Source of the DNA: Malania oleifera
Lineage: Eukaryota > Streptophyta > Magnoliopsida > Santalales > Ximeniaceae
Assembly (NCBI RefSeq): GCF_029873635.1
Contig: NC_080418.1
Span: 10,802,062 to 10,866,061, forward strand
Reading direction: 5' to 3'
DNA: 64,000 nucleotides
In this document: piece by piece, positions 35,431 to 46,986 of the stretch
Layout of the letters: every line of letters begins with the position of its first letter
How positions within the stretch are numbered: the first letter of the stretch is position 1
Position numbers and translations under genes: made by a program
The notes under the pieces: model-generated
Told to the model about the DNA's origin: nothing
The model's input: only the letters and a program-made list of their open reading frames with translations
Databases searched by the model: none

Positions 35431-37793
35431 GTTCTGTATTTTAGGGAGAAGAAGAAAGTATGTGGTACAGCCCATAGGGTCTCAGCTTTCCTATGCGTAT
35501 ATCATTTTAGTGTATGTGTAATATATAAATGTGATTGTGAAAAAGAAAAAGAAAAAAAAAATTTTGTTTTTTGTAATTGTACTTGATGACAAGCTTGTGC
35601 TTAAATATAAATTTGACCTACCTTTTTTTTTACCTGTGATTGTTTAATGAATGCATGGGATGAACCAAAAGCTTGAAAAAGTATATCTGGTAAGCTTCAT
35701 TTTAGCCGGGCTTGGTTTGGATAAGGATTTTGTGGGAGAATATAAAAGGAAAAAAAATGAAAAAAAAAAAGAAGTAATTTTTCATTGTACATATTTTCTC
35801 AATATATCAAATGTATAAAGGGTGAAAATTTGTTCAAAATGAAAGATTAATGACATGTAAAATGAAAATTCATTTAATGATTCATCATATGTTTGTTTTC
35901 TTTCCACTTTCCTCGAAAAGCCGAACAAGGAATTAGAAGTGAATTATTTAATTTTTTTTCCTTATATTGTTCTAAAGTTCAAAAAAACCTTAGTGCATGG
36001 ATTAGATGATGCATGCCAGAGGTATAATAAACTTAATAACTTTATTCAGCAATTTAAATATTGAATATTTCTTAAATAATTTAGTTATTTATTTAATGAT
36101 ATTTTGGGCAAGGTAGCATTCATGGTTTCACTTGTTTGCACACTCTATGGAGAGTTGAGAGGTTGGCGGTTCACACAAAAAGCAAAGTGAAATGTGGTCA
36201 TTGCTGTATTAGCTAAACCAATAAGAAAAATAATTTTGAGTCCTATGAAGAAATAAAGAGTCATTTTCCTTGACCAAAATTTGCAGCAATTTTATGTATT
36301 CAAGAAGCCTAATGAAGAAGCACCCTGGATTGCTTTTTTATTTTTTTTATTTTTTTTTCTCATTTTGAAACCTAACAGAAGAATAAAAGAATAAGTATAG
36401 ACTTAATTTTAGTATTTCTATTTTCTTAGAAGTGCTTTTTCATAAGTTGTTCCCAACGATTCCTTCTCTAGACTAAAAGTTTTATAGAAAAAGCTCATTT
36501 TCATTTCCTATGATCCAAGGGACGCTGCAGTTTTATCATTTTCATATCCTATAATCGGAGGAATACTGTACTTTTATCAATTGCATTGGTTCGAAAGGCT
36601 GCCAATGTTGGATGCATAAGATTAAAATGTGAGCACAAGGGGTTAACGAGTTAGGTTCGGGTTAGATTGTTAACAAGTGAAACTTCAAGTTAGGTTTTTC
36701 GAATAGCCTGTTTATAAACAGATGTAGAAAACATAAATCTAAATCTTCGCAATTACGTAATAGGTTATAAATGGATAATGGTTAATAAATAGGATTCATT
36801 TTACGTTTTTATTTAATATTTCAACAAATATAAGTTTTTTTATTTTTTGAAAAAACATCTACTTACTATTTTATCTTTAATAATTTAATAAATTTCATTT
36901 AAAATTTTAAAATACACTACCATTTTTTTATTTTATATAATAACAAAGGCAAGTTAAGATTAAAAAAGACACTTATTTATTATTTTCTTCCTTAGTAATT
37001 CAATAAATGTGAAATTAAATTTTAGGAAACATCTATAATATGTAAATAAGAAAAAATAACACATATATCAACACCATCAAAACATTGTGATTTTTATTTT
37101 TCTATCACAATAAAACATATAAAAAATTTCACCACTTAAATTTAAATATTAGGTAAAAATTAAAGTGATTATCTCTCAGCACATACACGAACCAATGCAT
37201 CATCTCTACAACATAATGTCAAATCTAAAAACAAATAGCACAAATATAGTTAGATATTAGATTTTAATAGTTTTAAAATTAAACCGATAGTCCAATGGAT
37301 ATTTGGGCCACACCCACCTAACCCATTAAGTTATGAGCTTGGATTCAGGTTGATCAAAATATAAACAGTTCACTTTTCCTTGGTACTCAAACCTAGTTTA
37401 AATGAAGAGGTTATGGGTCACCCTTTAGATATTGACCCATTTTACTACCTCCAAATAATTTATTTTTTTTTAAAGGAAAAAAGAAGAACATGGCGTTAAA
37501 GGTATACAAAGCAATCACAAACGCAACAGATACAAAATGCCATAATATTATCAATGAACCTCAACCCAATTCAGAGTTGAAATAAGCTTGTATACACAAA
37601 ATGACAGCATGTGGCAATATACAAATATTGAGGATATGAAATTTCATGTTGGGGTACAGATGAACATAATAATTTAGCAACAAAAAGCACAAAGGATGGC
37701 AGAACATGTTTTGTGCAGCTATTTCTTCCATTGCTATATGGGTTGCCTGGCAAAATTCTAAAATGGACATTGGCAACAAATGCTATGGAAAGA
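35431..37793. other. Intergenic spacer between convergent genes
   Basis: The 3' flank of the HAD gene comes first. A possible AT-rich MITE at about 35705-35945 has ends 'gcttggtttgga' and 'cgaaaagccgaacaagg' that are roughly inverted. The rest to 37.5 kb is AT-rich with no reading frame I trust. The 3' UTR of UFD1 presumably occupies the last few hundred bases. Confidence 0.5.
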
Positions 37794-40308
37794 TCACCCT
37801 TTCAGTGAATACTTCTTCCCAGTGAATGCTTGGAACGTCGGTTCTTCCACCTTCTGAGGCAGCTCTTGACTGCTGTCATTTGGGGCAACCTACATGTTAA
37901 AATTTAAGAAAATCAGACTGATGCAAGTCCTATGCCAAGTATACTAACAATTGTAGAATTGTCTTATGTCAGATTTGGTTTGAATGTACTTCAAGCATGT
38001 GCTGGGGAAGAAAGGCATACTTTCTGTTTTCCATTTGGAGCATGGTCTATATTTGAAGCAAACACCAGCTTTCCAGGACGCCTATGAGACATGGAGCTTG
38101 AAGGTGTGGAATCAACAATCACTTTGGCAGCCTCTGATTGCTGCTGTTTGAGCGTGGGAGAGGAAACTGGTGCAGCTAATTGTGTCTGAGATTTCCCATC
38201 CAAGCGTCTAGCCAAACCAGTAAATGGGCTGAACTTGGCTATTTTTCTAGCTGGCTCTTCTTCAACTGCAAGCCAGAATTTATACCCACTTTTCACATAC
38301 ATAAAACATGGCAAAGGTCAAATCTATGAACCACAACAGAAACAGATAAAAAGAAAGCAAGGAAGAAATGAACCTTCTGGCCGGGTCCTCTTTGATAGAA
38401 CAGATGGTGCTGGCCTTTCAGGTTCTTTATAATCAAGAGGAGGGGCAAAGTCCACCTCACAGTCTGTTTCAATAATACTTATTGCAGAAGAGGGTTTTGT
38501 TTCTACTATATCAATGTAAAACTTTTTATTGTTATAGGCAACCATGATAGTGTCACCAGTGGTTAAACAAGAGAAGCTTCTCAATGTCGTCTCCAAGCTG
38601 AAACCAACAGACAGGACTAACTTCATCAAATATGAAAGGAATAAACACAAATATAATTTCATTGAGTCAGTTGCTAATTAATTGCATGTTTCTCTTTAAA
38701 TAGTTAATTGCATGTTTCTCTTTAAATAGGGGAAAAAGAGCCAAAGCAATTAACTAACACAGCTTTTGGGTTGGAGATATCTAAGAAATCTTTGGTGTGA
38801 GGCTGCAGCTTCACATATGTTCCTTTTGACAGGCTAGCATTCTTTACTTGTATAATATCTCCTTCTTGCAAGAGCATGTTTTCCATCATCTGCAAGTGTA
38901 AAACGAAAACAACAGTAAAAACAAAGCTTGATATCAATTATGTCACAGCATTTTCCGGCATTCAGAAACAGAAAAGAATACCCAGTATGGCAAGTACATC
39001 AGGCCCTCATCTGCAATGAATTCTAATACACCACAATGAGAAACTCGTCCAGCCGAAAGATTATTGATTTCAAATAACATTGGGTAGTCAACATGCAAAG
39101 ACGCTGCATAGCAAAAGTCTAGTTTTAGATGAAGCTGTGCTGAATTCCAGGAGAACATATGGCATATTCTCATCTACATCCATGAGCAGGAAGAAAGGGA
39201 AAAAAGGTCAACAACATAAAATAATGAACTTACCAAGGCGATCAAGGGCTGATGGAGGCAGTATAACTGGAAAAAAAACAAGAAAACTCACAGTTAAAAC
39301 CTTAAACTTGAAACACAGAAGACTAAAAATACCTCAGAAAAAATAAGCAGGGAAAAGAGATAATATCATGGATCTTTGTTAAGAAAATGAATACACCTTT
39401 ATCGCCCTTTTCCAGCTGTGGCTGCACGTGTTCAAAGAAATTAGAGTTAATTCGGAAACAAAGAACCAATGAATGCTCAAAATGATAACTGTACAACAAT
39501 AATTGATTTTCTAGAAGAGTATTGAAGAAAATAGAAAAGGAACAATCAACTGGGGGTTATGCTGCTAAACACTAGCAAACATTATAGGAACTAGCCAATG
39601 GCATCACTAATTTCATAAGGGTCATTACGGATAAACAACCAAATAATCAGTGGCCACAAGAATTAGTCACATATTCTGCAAGATTTCCATAAAGTGAGAA
39701 CCCCAATTCCAAAGCTACATTGTTACACACACAGGTCACTCACAAATCACAATAATTCAGTTGGAAAAGTTAATACAAGTTGCCAATAATTCTCAGACCT
39801 TTTCAATGAAAGAGCCAGGATAGCAGCGATAATTCTGTTCGAATGTTGACCTACTGTGGCCATAGTCTTCGAGAGACTGCAACAATCAAAACCAACAATA
39901 ATGTTTAAGTCCAGGCAATGCCTGTAATCATTAGAGCTGAAAGCAAGATTAAGCTGGTATTGATTTATTCAGGACAATAACAAGTGAAAGGCTTTCACCA
40001 ATAGAGATCCATCAACTGTTGCAAACCCAGAAATATTTCATCCTCTCGGATACATAGTTAATATAAAGCTACTGAGAGTCTGAAACAAATCATCCCCAAT
40101 GCCTAGACCTCCCCGCACACAAGGCAGGTTAGAAACCCCATTGCCTGACTGCATTCATTTAACCTCTCAATCTCAGGACAGACGCAACGCAAGCTAAACT
40201 GTTAGACTAATTCGACATAAAATAATAATAAAAAAATAATAATCTTGAGATAACAATGCAACAAACACAAAGCACAGGGAATGTAATTATGATTCAGCAG
40301 CATACCAT
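37794..40308 (-). CDS. UFD1: UFD1, substrate-recruiting cofactor of CDC48/p97
   Basis: Coding exons in transcript order: 40306-40308 (the start codon alone), 39799-39876, 39397-39415, 39234-39266, 38982-39103, 38759-38889, 38374-38597, 38021-38265, 37794-37889. The frame is kept; 316 residues. The N-terminal double-psi barrel domain is clear: [107 protein letters not shown]. Two CDC48-binding SHP-type boxes follow: [10 protein letters not shown] (218-227) and [10 protein letters not shown] (307-316). With NPL4, UFD1 brings ubiquitinated proteins to the CDC48 unfoldase (family knowledge). Most intron ends are GT-AG. The start codon is the last triplet of its exon; no other in-frame ATG occurs upstream. 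Intact. Confidence 0.94.
38678..38729. repeat. Perfect 26-bp tandem duplication in a UFD1 intron
   Basis: The unit starting TTAATTGCATGTTTCTC occurs at 38678-38703 and 38704-38729, just downstream (minus sense) of the exon at 38759-38889. Confidence 0.95.
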
Positions 40309-40760
40309 AGTTATCGGGTCTGAGCAACTCCCGCCCACTGGAAGGTCACTAATAATCTGTCAAAATTCCTAATAAACACAAAACCAAAATTTTTTTTTTT
40401 AAAAAAAAAACAAATAAATTAAAGCAAAATTCAATCAATTCACATTACGATCAATCAAAACTATAACATCTGGATGGAGAGCTATATGTTGATATCATAA
40501 TAAAGATCCCATCAGTAACCATGGACATTTAAGTGTGCAAAAGAAAAGCAAAGAAACGGAGACAGAACAGCAAAAGGAAAAAGGTGATTCTGCGACATTA
40601 TTAATGCAGCAATTAGGGTTTTGATCAGAAACTTGATTGTAACCTTTGGGCCGCCGATGGATGATCGTCAGAGAAAAGAGCGAAGGCATCCGGACAGGAA
40701 TGAGGACTGAAACTTAACGTTTGAAGGAAATTTGGGAGGGGCGATTCTTGTCTTTTATAG
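40309..40760 (-). promoter_or_regulatory. UFD1 promoter, two-exon leader and upstream ORF
   Basis: A minus-strand TATA box CTATAAAAGA is at 40760-40751. Leader exon 1 runs from about 40725 to 40644 (donor CAAAG/GTTACA); leader exon 2 covers 40356-40309 and then the start codon. Exon 1 contains an ATG at 40689; after splicing its frame reads MPSLFSLTIIHRRPKDY and stops about 40 bases before the UFD1 start, so it is a 17-codon upstream ORF. Confidence 0.7.
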
Positions 40761-41009
40761 TAAGCGTAAGCCTGCGTCCGCAGGGTAAATATCAGATGCG
40801 CCCGGAGCTGATTGGTATGCCACCAATTATATTTATACCTTGTCAACCTCAATTTCAATCTCATAAACATTTTTAATCTAAGAATATTTGGTTGGACAAT
40901 AAAACTTCCTAAGATTTTATTATTTAGTCAATTCATGGGACACACGAGGAGAATAAAACTCCAGCGTAAAGAATATAATTTAAGATAATCAAATTTGAAA
41001 AAAAGTTTA
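40761..41009. other. UFD1 upstream flank
   Basis: AT-rich flank of the UFD1 promoter; nothing further recognised. Confidence 0.4.
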
Positions 41010-41887
41010 GAGTTAGGGTTGATTTGGATCAAGAATTTTATTCGTAAAAAATAAAAGAAAAAAATTTTATTATTTTTTTAAATATCAAATATAATTAAAA
41101 ATAAAAGTTTATTTTTTAATATAATCATAAATTATATAATTTTAAATATTAATGATTTGTAAAATCAAAATTTGTTTATAAATTTAATATATTTTTTTCA
41201 TTTTCTCTCTAAGTTTCCTTGATAATTAAACATGAAAATATGGTGTAGTAGAAATGAGCCAAACAATCAAGTTCAAATCCTGATAAATGCACTTGGTGTA
41301 GACTCTCGATGAGAGTGTCCTGAGATGCATCCTAGGAGGCGAGTTGGCTGAACGTCATCGGGGGATCCGAAGGGCTCGTCGGTGGCAGGAGTCCCCCCGT
41401 TTATATATATATATATGGACTCCTTGATAAAATACCTTTCCTTTCCTAATATTTTTTCGAGTTCCAAACTGGGCCTTAAGGTCTGTTTGGATTAAGGATT
41501 TTACGTAGAAAAAAATGAAATGAAAGTAAAATAAGAAGGAAACTTATTTTCTCTTATATTTTTCTTCTTTGTTAAATACTATAAAAAATGAAAGTTTGTT
41601 TTAATAAGATTAAAAATTAGAAAAAACTAAATATTAATAGTGTTTAAAATAAAAAATTTGTATATAAATTTGGTATATTTTTTATTTTCTATCTAATTTT
41701 TCTTGATAACAAAACATGAAAGTTGAGATTCTATTATATTTTCATTTCCTTTCTTTAATATTTTATGAGTTCCAAATGGGGCCTTATGATTCCGGTTTGT
41801 TCGGAATTAGGAAAATTTTGAGAAAAATAAAAGAAAATAAAAAAGATTCCTCTTTCTCATGTTTGGTTATCAAGGAAAGTGAGAGAG

Positions 41888-41942
<55 letters not shown>

Positions 41943-42460
41943 ATACCAAATTAATAAAAAAAAATTTATTTTTACATATCCTTAATATTTAATTTTTGTT
42001 AATTTTTAACCATATTGAGACAATTTTTCATTTTTAGTATTATTTGATATTGATAAAAAAAAATATAATGAAAAACAAATTTCCTTCTTATTTTCCTTTC
42101 CTTTTTTTTTTTTTCCAAATAAAATCCTTAATCCAAACTAGCCTTAAGACACCATTTGAAATTCATAAAATATTAGGGAAAGGAAAGAAAAATATAAAGG
42201 AATTTTTTTTTTTTTTTCATATTTGGTTCTCAAGAAAAAAGAGAAAGAAAATAAAAAATATTTATCAAATCAAAATAAGCAAAAATTAAATTTTACACAT
42301 CATTAATATTTTATTTTATTTATTTATAGTCAATTAAAACAAACTTTTATTTTTTATAATATTTAAAAGAGAAGGAAAATATAAGAGAAAATGAGTTTCC
42401 TCCTTATTTTCCTTTTATTTTCTTTTTTCAAGTAAAATTCTTGATCCAGACGAACCCTGA
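41010..42460. repeat. Run of four AT-rich MITE-like units, end to end
   Basis: Units run at about 41010-41480, 41470-41785, 41780-42147 and 42143-42460. Each is very AT-rich and is bounded by variants of 'ccttaaggtctgtttggattaagg' and its inverse 'ttccaaactgggccttaag'. Neighbouring units seem to share their end sequence. No coding capacity. A (TA)n(TG)n microsatellite lies inside the third unit at 41890-41942. Superfamily not assigned. Confidence 0.55.
41236..41425. other. GC-richer insert of unknown origin within the first MITE-like unit
   Basis: About 170-190 bp of mixed composition interrupts an otherwise AT-rich unit. It contains GTTCAAATCC near 41271, which resembles a Pol III B box, and ends in an AT dinucleotide run (41400-41417). 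It could be a truncated SINE, but no A box or clean target duplication is seen. Confidence 0.3.
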
Positions 42461-42587
42461 ATAAATGAGGAAAAATTATGGGAACTTATAACTTTTACAA
42501 ATTAAAGGCCCTAGGCATTGAATATCATATGTCTTGCCTATAAATGAGATTTTTAGGAAAATTAAAGGAGAAAACATCTTTTATATT

Positions 42588-42816
42588 TTTTTTTTGGGTA
42601 CATCCCGGGTGTCCACTACCGTCAACGACGTCCCTTTTACGGTCCGTCGCACCGGCCTGTGACTAATCCCACGCCCTGTAATATGGCCCCACACACCACA
42701 GAAGGGTAAATTCAGGCGCCCAGCCGCAGGAATCGAACCCGGGGTGGGAAGATCCCTGACCTCGTGAAAGGCAACCCCTGGAGTCCGCCCTGCCGACTGA
42801 GCTCAGCCCTGGGGGC
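42588..42816 (-). mobile_element. tRNA-derived SINE with 17-bp target duplication
   Basis: Read on the minus strand it starts at 42816 with a tRNA-like head. The A-box-like TGAGCTCAGTCGG is at about 42806-42794 and the B box GGTTCGATTCC at 42739-42729, and it ends in an A-rich tail at 42596-42588. The perfect direct repeat AAAACATCTTTTATATT flanks it (42571-42587 and 42817-42833). About 229 bp. The intact duplication and intact boxes indicate a recent insertion. Confidence 0.92.
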
Positions 42817-42833
42817 AAAACATCTTTTATATT

Positions 42834-43723
42834 GTTGTTATTAGTGGTGGGTAAGGAAAATCAAAAAAGCAAACCAAATCGTAGAATCAAAACAAATTAA
42901 ATAAAAAATCAGTTAACCATTTTCTTGATTCGATTTTGGTTTTAAAATTAGATTCTTTTCAATTCATAAATTGGTTTCAATTTTGACAGTTTCATTAGTT
43001 GCAGTTAATTGAACTGAACTGATAATATATAAATATATTATATTTAGTATAGATTATTTAATTATTTAATAGTTTAACACATGGGAGGGAATGGAAAATG
43101 GACTATAGTTGCCCTAAGTCTGCCGAGCACTTCCACTTTCCTAAAGCCCAATATGAACCCTAGCCTCAACAAAAGAAGTTACATTGTCGCTTGTAGTTCA
43201 CCTAGTGTCACCATCACTAATCGTCCACCTAGTGTCGCGGTTGCCAATCGTTCGCCCAACATCGTTGTCGCCAATTGTTTTACTAGCTTTGTTGTCGCTT
43301 ATTGTTGCTAGTCTCTCTTTATCTCTTTGACACAAATTTGTTGTTCAAAAATATGAGGATACGACCTCTCTCTCTCTCTCCCCTATTTGTAGTTTGTTGT
43401 TTTATTTTCATCTACCTTTTGATTAGGGTTCATAATCTCCTTCAAAGAGAGCTTTAGCATAAACACACCTTGAACGTAGGAAGTTGTAATCATATCATCA
43501 CCCCTCTCTCTCTCTCTTAATCTTTTTGTTTAGATTTATTTTTTGATTTTGTCTCTAATTTTATAGAAACAAAAGGAGGGTTGGTTGCAAAATCGTAGGA
43601 GGGGTTCTTAATTCTCAACTTTGAAAATTTCAATTTACATAAATCAAAATAAAAGAAACATATAAATTTAGGTGAGTTCAAAATTTCAATTTGGTATAAT
43701 GGTTTGGTTTGGTTAATCGTTGG
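42834..43723. other. Spacer, no gene seen
   Basis: AT-rich, with CT microsatellites near 43370 and 43505. A frame at 43081-43311 (AVANRSPNIVVAN repeats) is short and lacks any recognised domain; I do not call it a gene. Confidence 0.45.
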
Positions 43724-44263
43724 TGTTGTAATATGTGGCTCCTATGTTGAGTGGATTGCATATACAAAGAGAAAACATGGTAGAAAACAGTGAAATTGAC
43801 ATGTAGGAGGAAACGGCCAACAGTTTCCATAAAACTGTCGATGGTTTTGCTAGGTACAGAAGAAACAACCTACTGTTTTTGTCCTGGTACATCAACTGTT
43901 TGGTCTCAACTTTAAGCCGTCAACGGCATGACTGAAACCGTCGATGATTTTGCTCGGTTACTCAGCGTTGATTTTCAAACTTTGAATTGAAAAGTTGTAT
44001 ATGTTGGTTTCAGGGGGAAAACCTCCGGAAGGGTTATATATATATATGTTGTATGATGTAACTCAATGTTTTTGTACACAAAATAGTAAAAATTCATTGT
44101 TATTTGCTTCCATGGATGTAGGCATTGCCGAACCATATAATTATTCGTGTCATTGTTTTATTGCTTTCTTTATAATCTGCGTGATTCTATTTTCTGTATA
44201 TTTTACTATTAAGTGTTGTATTGTGAGATTGTTTGTTTCCATTGCGCATTGATTTGCACAACA
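43724..44263 (+). repeat. 5' LTR of the 43.7-49.5 kb copia element (540 bp)
   Basis: TG...CA ends with short inverted TGTTGT/ACAACA, followed after three bases by the primer-binding site. A TATA-rich box (TTATATATATATATG) is near 44034-44048. Upstream, at about 43830-43960, are CTGTCGATGG, CGTCAACGG and CGTCGATGA, the last two 21 bp apart. Confidence 0.85.
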
Positions 44264-44266
44264 AAT

Positions 44267-44278
44267 TGGTATCAGAGC
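44267..44278 (+). other. Primer-binding site (initiator Met tRNA)
   Basis: TGGTATCAGAGC three bases after the LTR end. Confidence 0.93.
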
Positions 44279-44416
44279 TATAACGCCCCAGAAAATGATA
44301 TGCTTGGGAGTGTAAAAAAAAATTAATTAGTTTATTAAATTATTATTATTATTAATTAATTTTAATTTTAATTTTCTTTTTACACTCCCAAGCATATCAT
44401 TTTCTGGGGCATTACA
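44279..44416. mobile_element. 138-bp inverted-repeat element inserted right after the PBS
   Basis: Arms of about 40-45 bp (TATAACGCCCCAGAAAATG... and its near-perfect inverse ending GGGGCATTACA) surround an AT-only centre. The direct repeat AGAGC (44274-44278 and 44417-44421) flanks it and re-uses the last bases of the primer-binding site. No coding capacity. Confidence 0.8.
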
Positions 44417-44877
44417 AGAGCATTATGTTATAGTGGCTTCTGAAATTTCTTTTGCAAAGTTCGATGTTGTTAAGTTTGATGGAACGGGAAACATAGGACT
44501 ATGGCAAAGGAGAGTTGAAGATCTATTAGTGTAGCAAGGTATGGTGAATGCATTATACAGAGGTCAATTGGAAGGCATAAATAAAACAAGTTGGAAGGAA
44601 TTGGAAGTGAAGGTTGTGTCGTCTATCAGACTTTGTTTGACAGATGACGTGTTGTATCACATCATGGATGAGGAATCTCTGACGGCAGTTTGTTAGAAAC
44701 TGGAAAGCCGGTATATGTCAAAGTCTTTATTGAACAAGATATTTCTTAAGCAAAGATTGTATTGGCTTAAGATTGTGGAGGGTTTGGATTTGAACCAACA
44801 CATCAATGTATTCAATCATATTATAAGTGATATGATGCGGGTTGATGTGAAATTCGAGGACGAAGACAAGGCGTTGA

Positions 44878-46986
44878 TGTAACATCCTCAAATTCTATCC
44901 ATTTTTTTATATTTTATTCATGTGTATATATCCATACCTAAGCAACGGGAACATAAATCATACAACCATTCACATATATATACTAAACAATACCAAAATC
45001 CAATGTATATTCACCATAGCCATACAAGACTAACCCCTCCAGCATCATCTACCCAAAAATATACACAAATCTGTCAAAAACTTACCCTATAACCAGGGTA
45101 ATCGACACTCTCTCTATCCGCGAGCCTGATCTACTCGTCTAACTGGCTCACCTGAAAAATGTTAAATTAATGGGGTGAGTCGATGCTCAGTAAGTGGAAA
45201 TATGCTATTACTAGTGTGTGGCAACTAAGTTAAGAGTACTTTTAAATAGTAACTGAACTGTAATGAAATAAATAATCTGTAAAGCATATCTTTCTTTCAC
45301 AATTTAAAATATACTGTATTGTCTGTATTTTCTACTTTTCATACTAATAATACCATACTATACTTATCATATACTGTAAAACTGTATACATATACATAAC
45401 TGTGCTTTATCCCTGAGACTTTGTACGTCATGATTTGACCCCTCATGACAGGGTTGTGCGGCCCATAGGCGGGGCTTAACTTGGTCGACCCTCCAGGTAA
45501 GTCATCATACTCTACACTACCTCAGCCCAGCCAAACTGCATCCACTCCTAAGCGCGGGACTGGCTGTTACCTCGTCTAACCGGCCCCCTCAACCCAGCGT
45601 ACTGGGGAGCTGCATCCACTCCGAACACGGTTAGACAGTACCCACACATTATCTGAAATATGTGGTTGCACTCTATCTGTATATAGCATCGGTACCGTGC
45701 TCTGTAACTGTATTTGTCTGTAATCTTTCCATAGGGATCTGATACTATATATATATATATATACGTATATACTCTTTTACTGTTTTCATTATGTTCCCCA
45801 AAATTACCCTAACGTTATCTTTATGTACTGTAAATACTATAATCTCTGTATACTATATCTATAGCATCTTGATGCTACCTCTATATATCTATTTGTATAT
45901 TTTGTCTATATACTCTGTATGTTATGGTAATAGGAAAAACATGGCATGCTATAACGTTGTACATACTGTTCTGTATAAACTGTAATATATATACTGATCT
46001 CAGTAAAATTGTATAAATGTATATGTATATATATATATCTGCATCATGAAACTATTCGTATAAAAGCTATATATGCATGTAAATTTCTCTGTATAATCTC
46101 TGTGCATTCAGTATAGTATGATACATTATAAAAGCTGTATAAATTCTTCATCATGTGAAAATCTACTCAAGCCACACAAGCACTTAAATTCATATTTTGT
46201 AAATACTATATAATAAACTGGTATAAATATGTGCTTATGAAATCTCTAATAGCATTATGGAAACTCCTAGAATAGCATATTTCCCTTACCTTAACTTTGA
46301 AAAGCCCCTATAAAATTCTAGCTCTATACCCGCAAGGTTCCTAACTCAACATCCTGAAAATACAATCCCCCAGAACAAAATATCAGTATTTTCTTACCTA
46401 CAACATTTCTCATAACTGAGGGAAAGACAAATACTGAATAAAATGTCTTCCCCTGAGATTGGGACGAAATCGAAACCAACTTTTCCAACGATCAGTTCCG
46501 ATAGACTTGCAGAGAACTTCACCAAGAGCGTCATGGTAGCCTCAGTTCTTCGATCCGGCAAGAAACGGGCCCGAAAACGAAGAGAGAAGTGAGAGAGAGA
46601 CGTAAAGAAAGAGAGGAGAGAGAGAGAGGCGCTGAAAATGGATAAAAATCCGGTTTTTAGCTATTTATAGGGCCAGATTCGTTGACGAGACACGTCACCT
46701 TGTCGACGAGTCCTTCATTAAATTCGTTAACGAAACCCTGTATTCGTCAACAAAATTCAGAGCAGCCCATTCTTCATTCGGTAGTTTCTCGTCGACGAAA
46801 CCTTGTATTCGCCGACGAATTTCCTAGGAATTCCTTGAAATTATTATTATTATTATTATCTCCAAAATGCGATGTCATCGATGAACGCTCCGCATTTGTC
46901 GACGAAGTCTACTGCCTCCTTCTGTTCCTGTTTCCATTTTCCTCTCTCTTTAATATTTAAATATCAGTATTTTCCAGGTCGTTACA
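44878..46986 (-). mobile_element. Solo LTR, 2.1 kb, inserted in the copia gag region
   Basis: Minus strand TGTAACGACCTGG (46986) to GGATGTTACA (44878). The direct repeat GTTGA flanks it (44873-44877 and 46987-46991). A minus TATA box (TATAAATA) is at 46669-46662, with a palindrome array upstream. It shares the 'gagt...ctcagtaagt' block (about 45175-45200) and the 'gggttgtgcgg' block with the LTRs at 1-1789 and 61407-63881. A single LTR with an intact target duplication indicates LTR-LTR recombination after insertion. Confidence 0.92.
46680..46920 (-). repeat. Paired GTCGAC-like palindromes in the solo LTR
   Basis: At least seven copies (GTTGAC, GTCGAC, GTTAAC, GTCAAC, GTCGAC, GCCGAC, GTCGAC), with three successive pairs at 20-21 bp spacing. 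They are directly upstream (minus sense) of the TATA box at 46669. Confidence 0.85.

Noticed and set aside
36600-37500. Possible DNA transposon in the HAD-UFD1 spacer
   Set aside because: Some text at the two ends looks loosely inverted, but no clear terminal repeat, target duplication or coding region could be supported.
41236-41425. Second SINE
   Set aside because: Only a B-box-like GTTCAAATCC and an AT-rich end; no A box and no clean target duplication, so listed only as an unknown insert.
42729-42806. A functional tRNA gene
   Set aside because: A and B boxes are present, but no cloverleaf with anticodon stem is evident and the segment is part of a SINE with target duplication and A-rich tail.
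43081-43311. 76-codon frame with VAN repeats
   Set aside because: Short, low-complexity repeats of 'gtcgccaatc' type, no domain, no splice partners.
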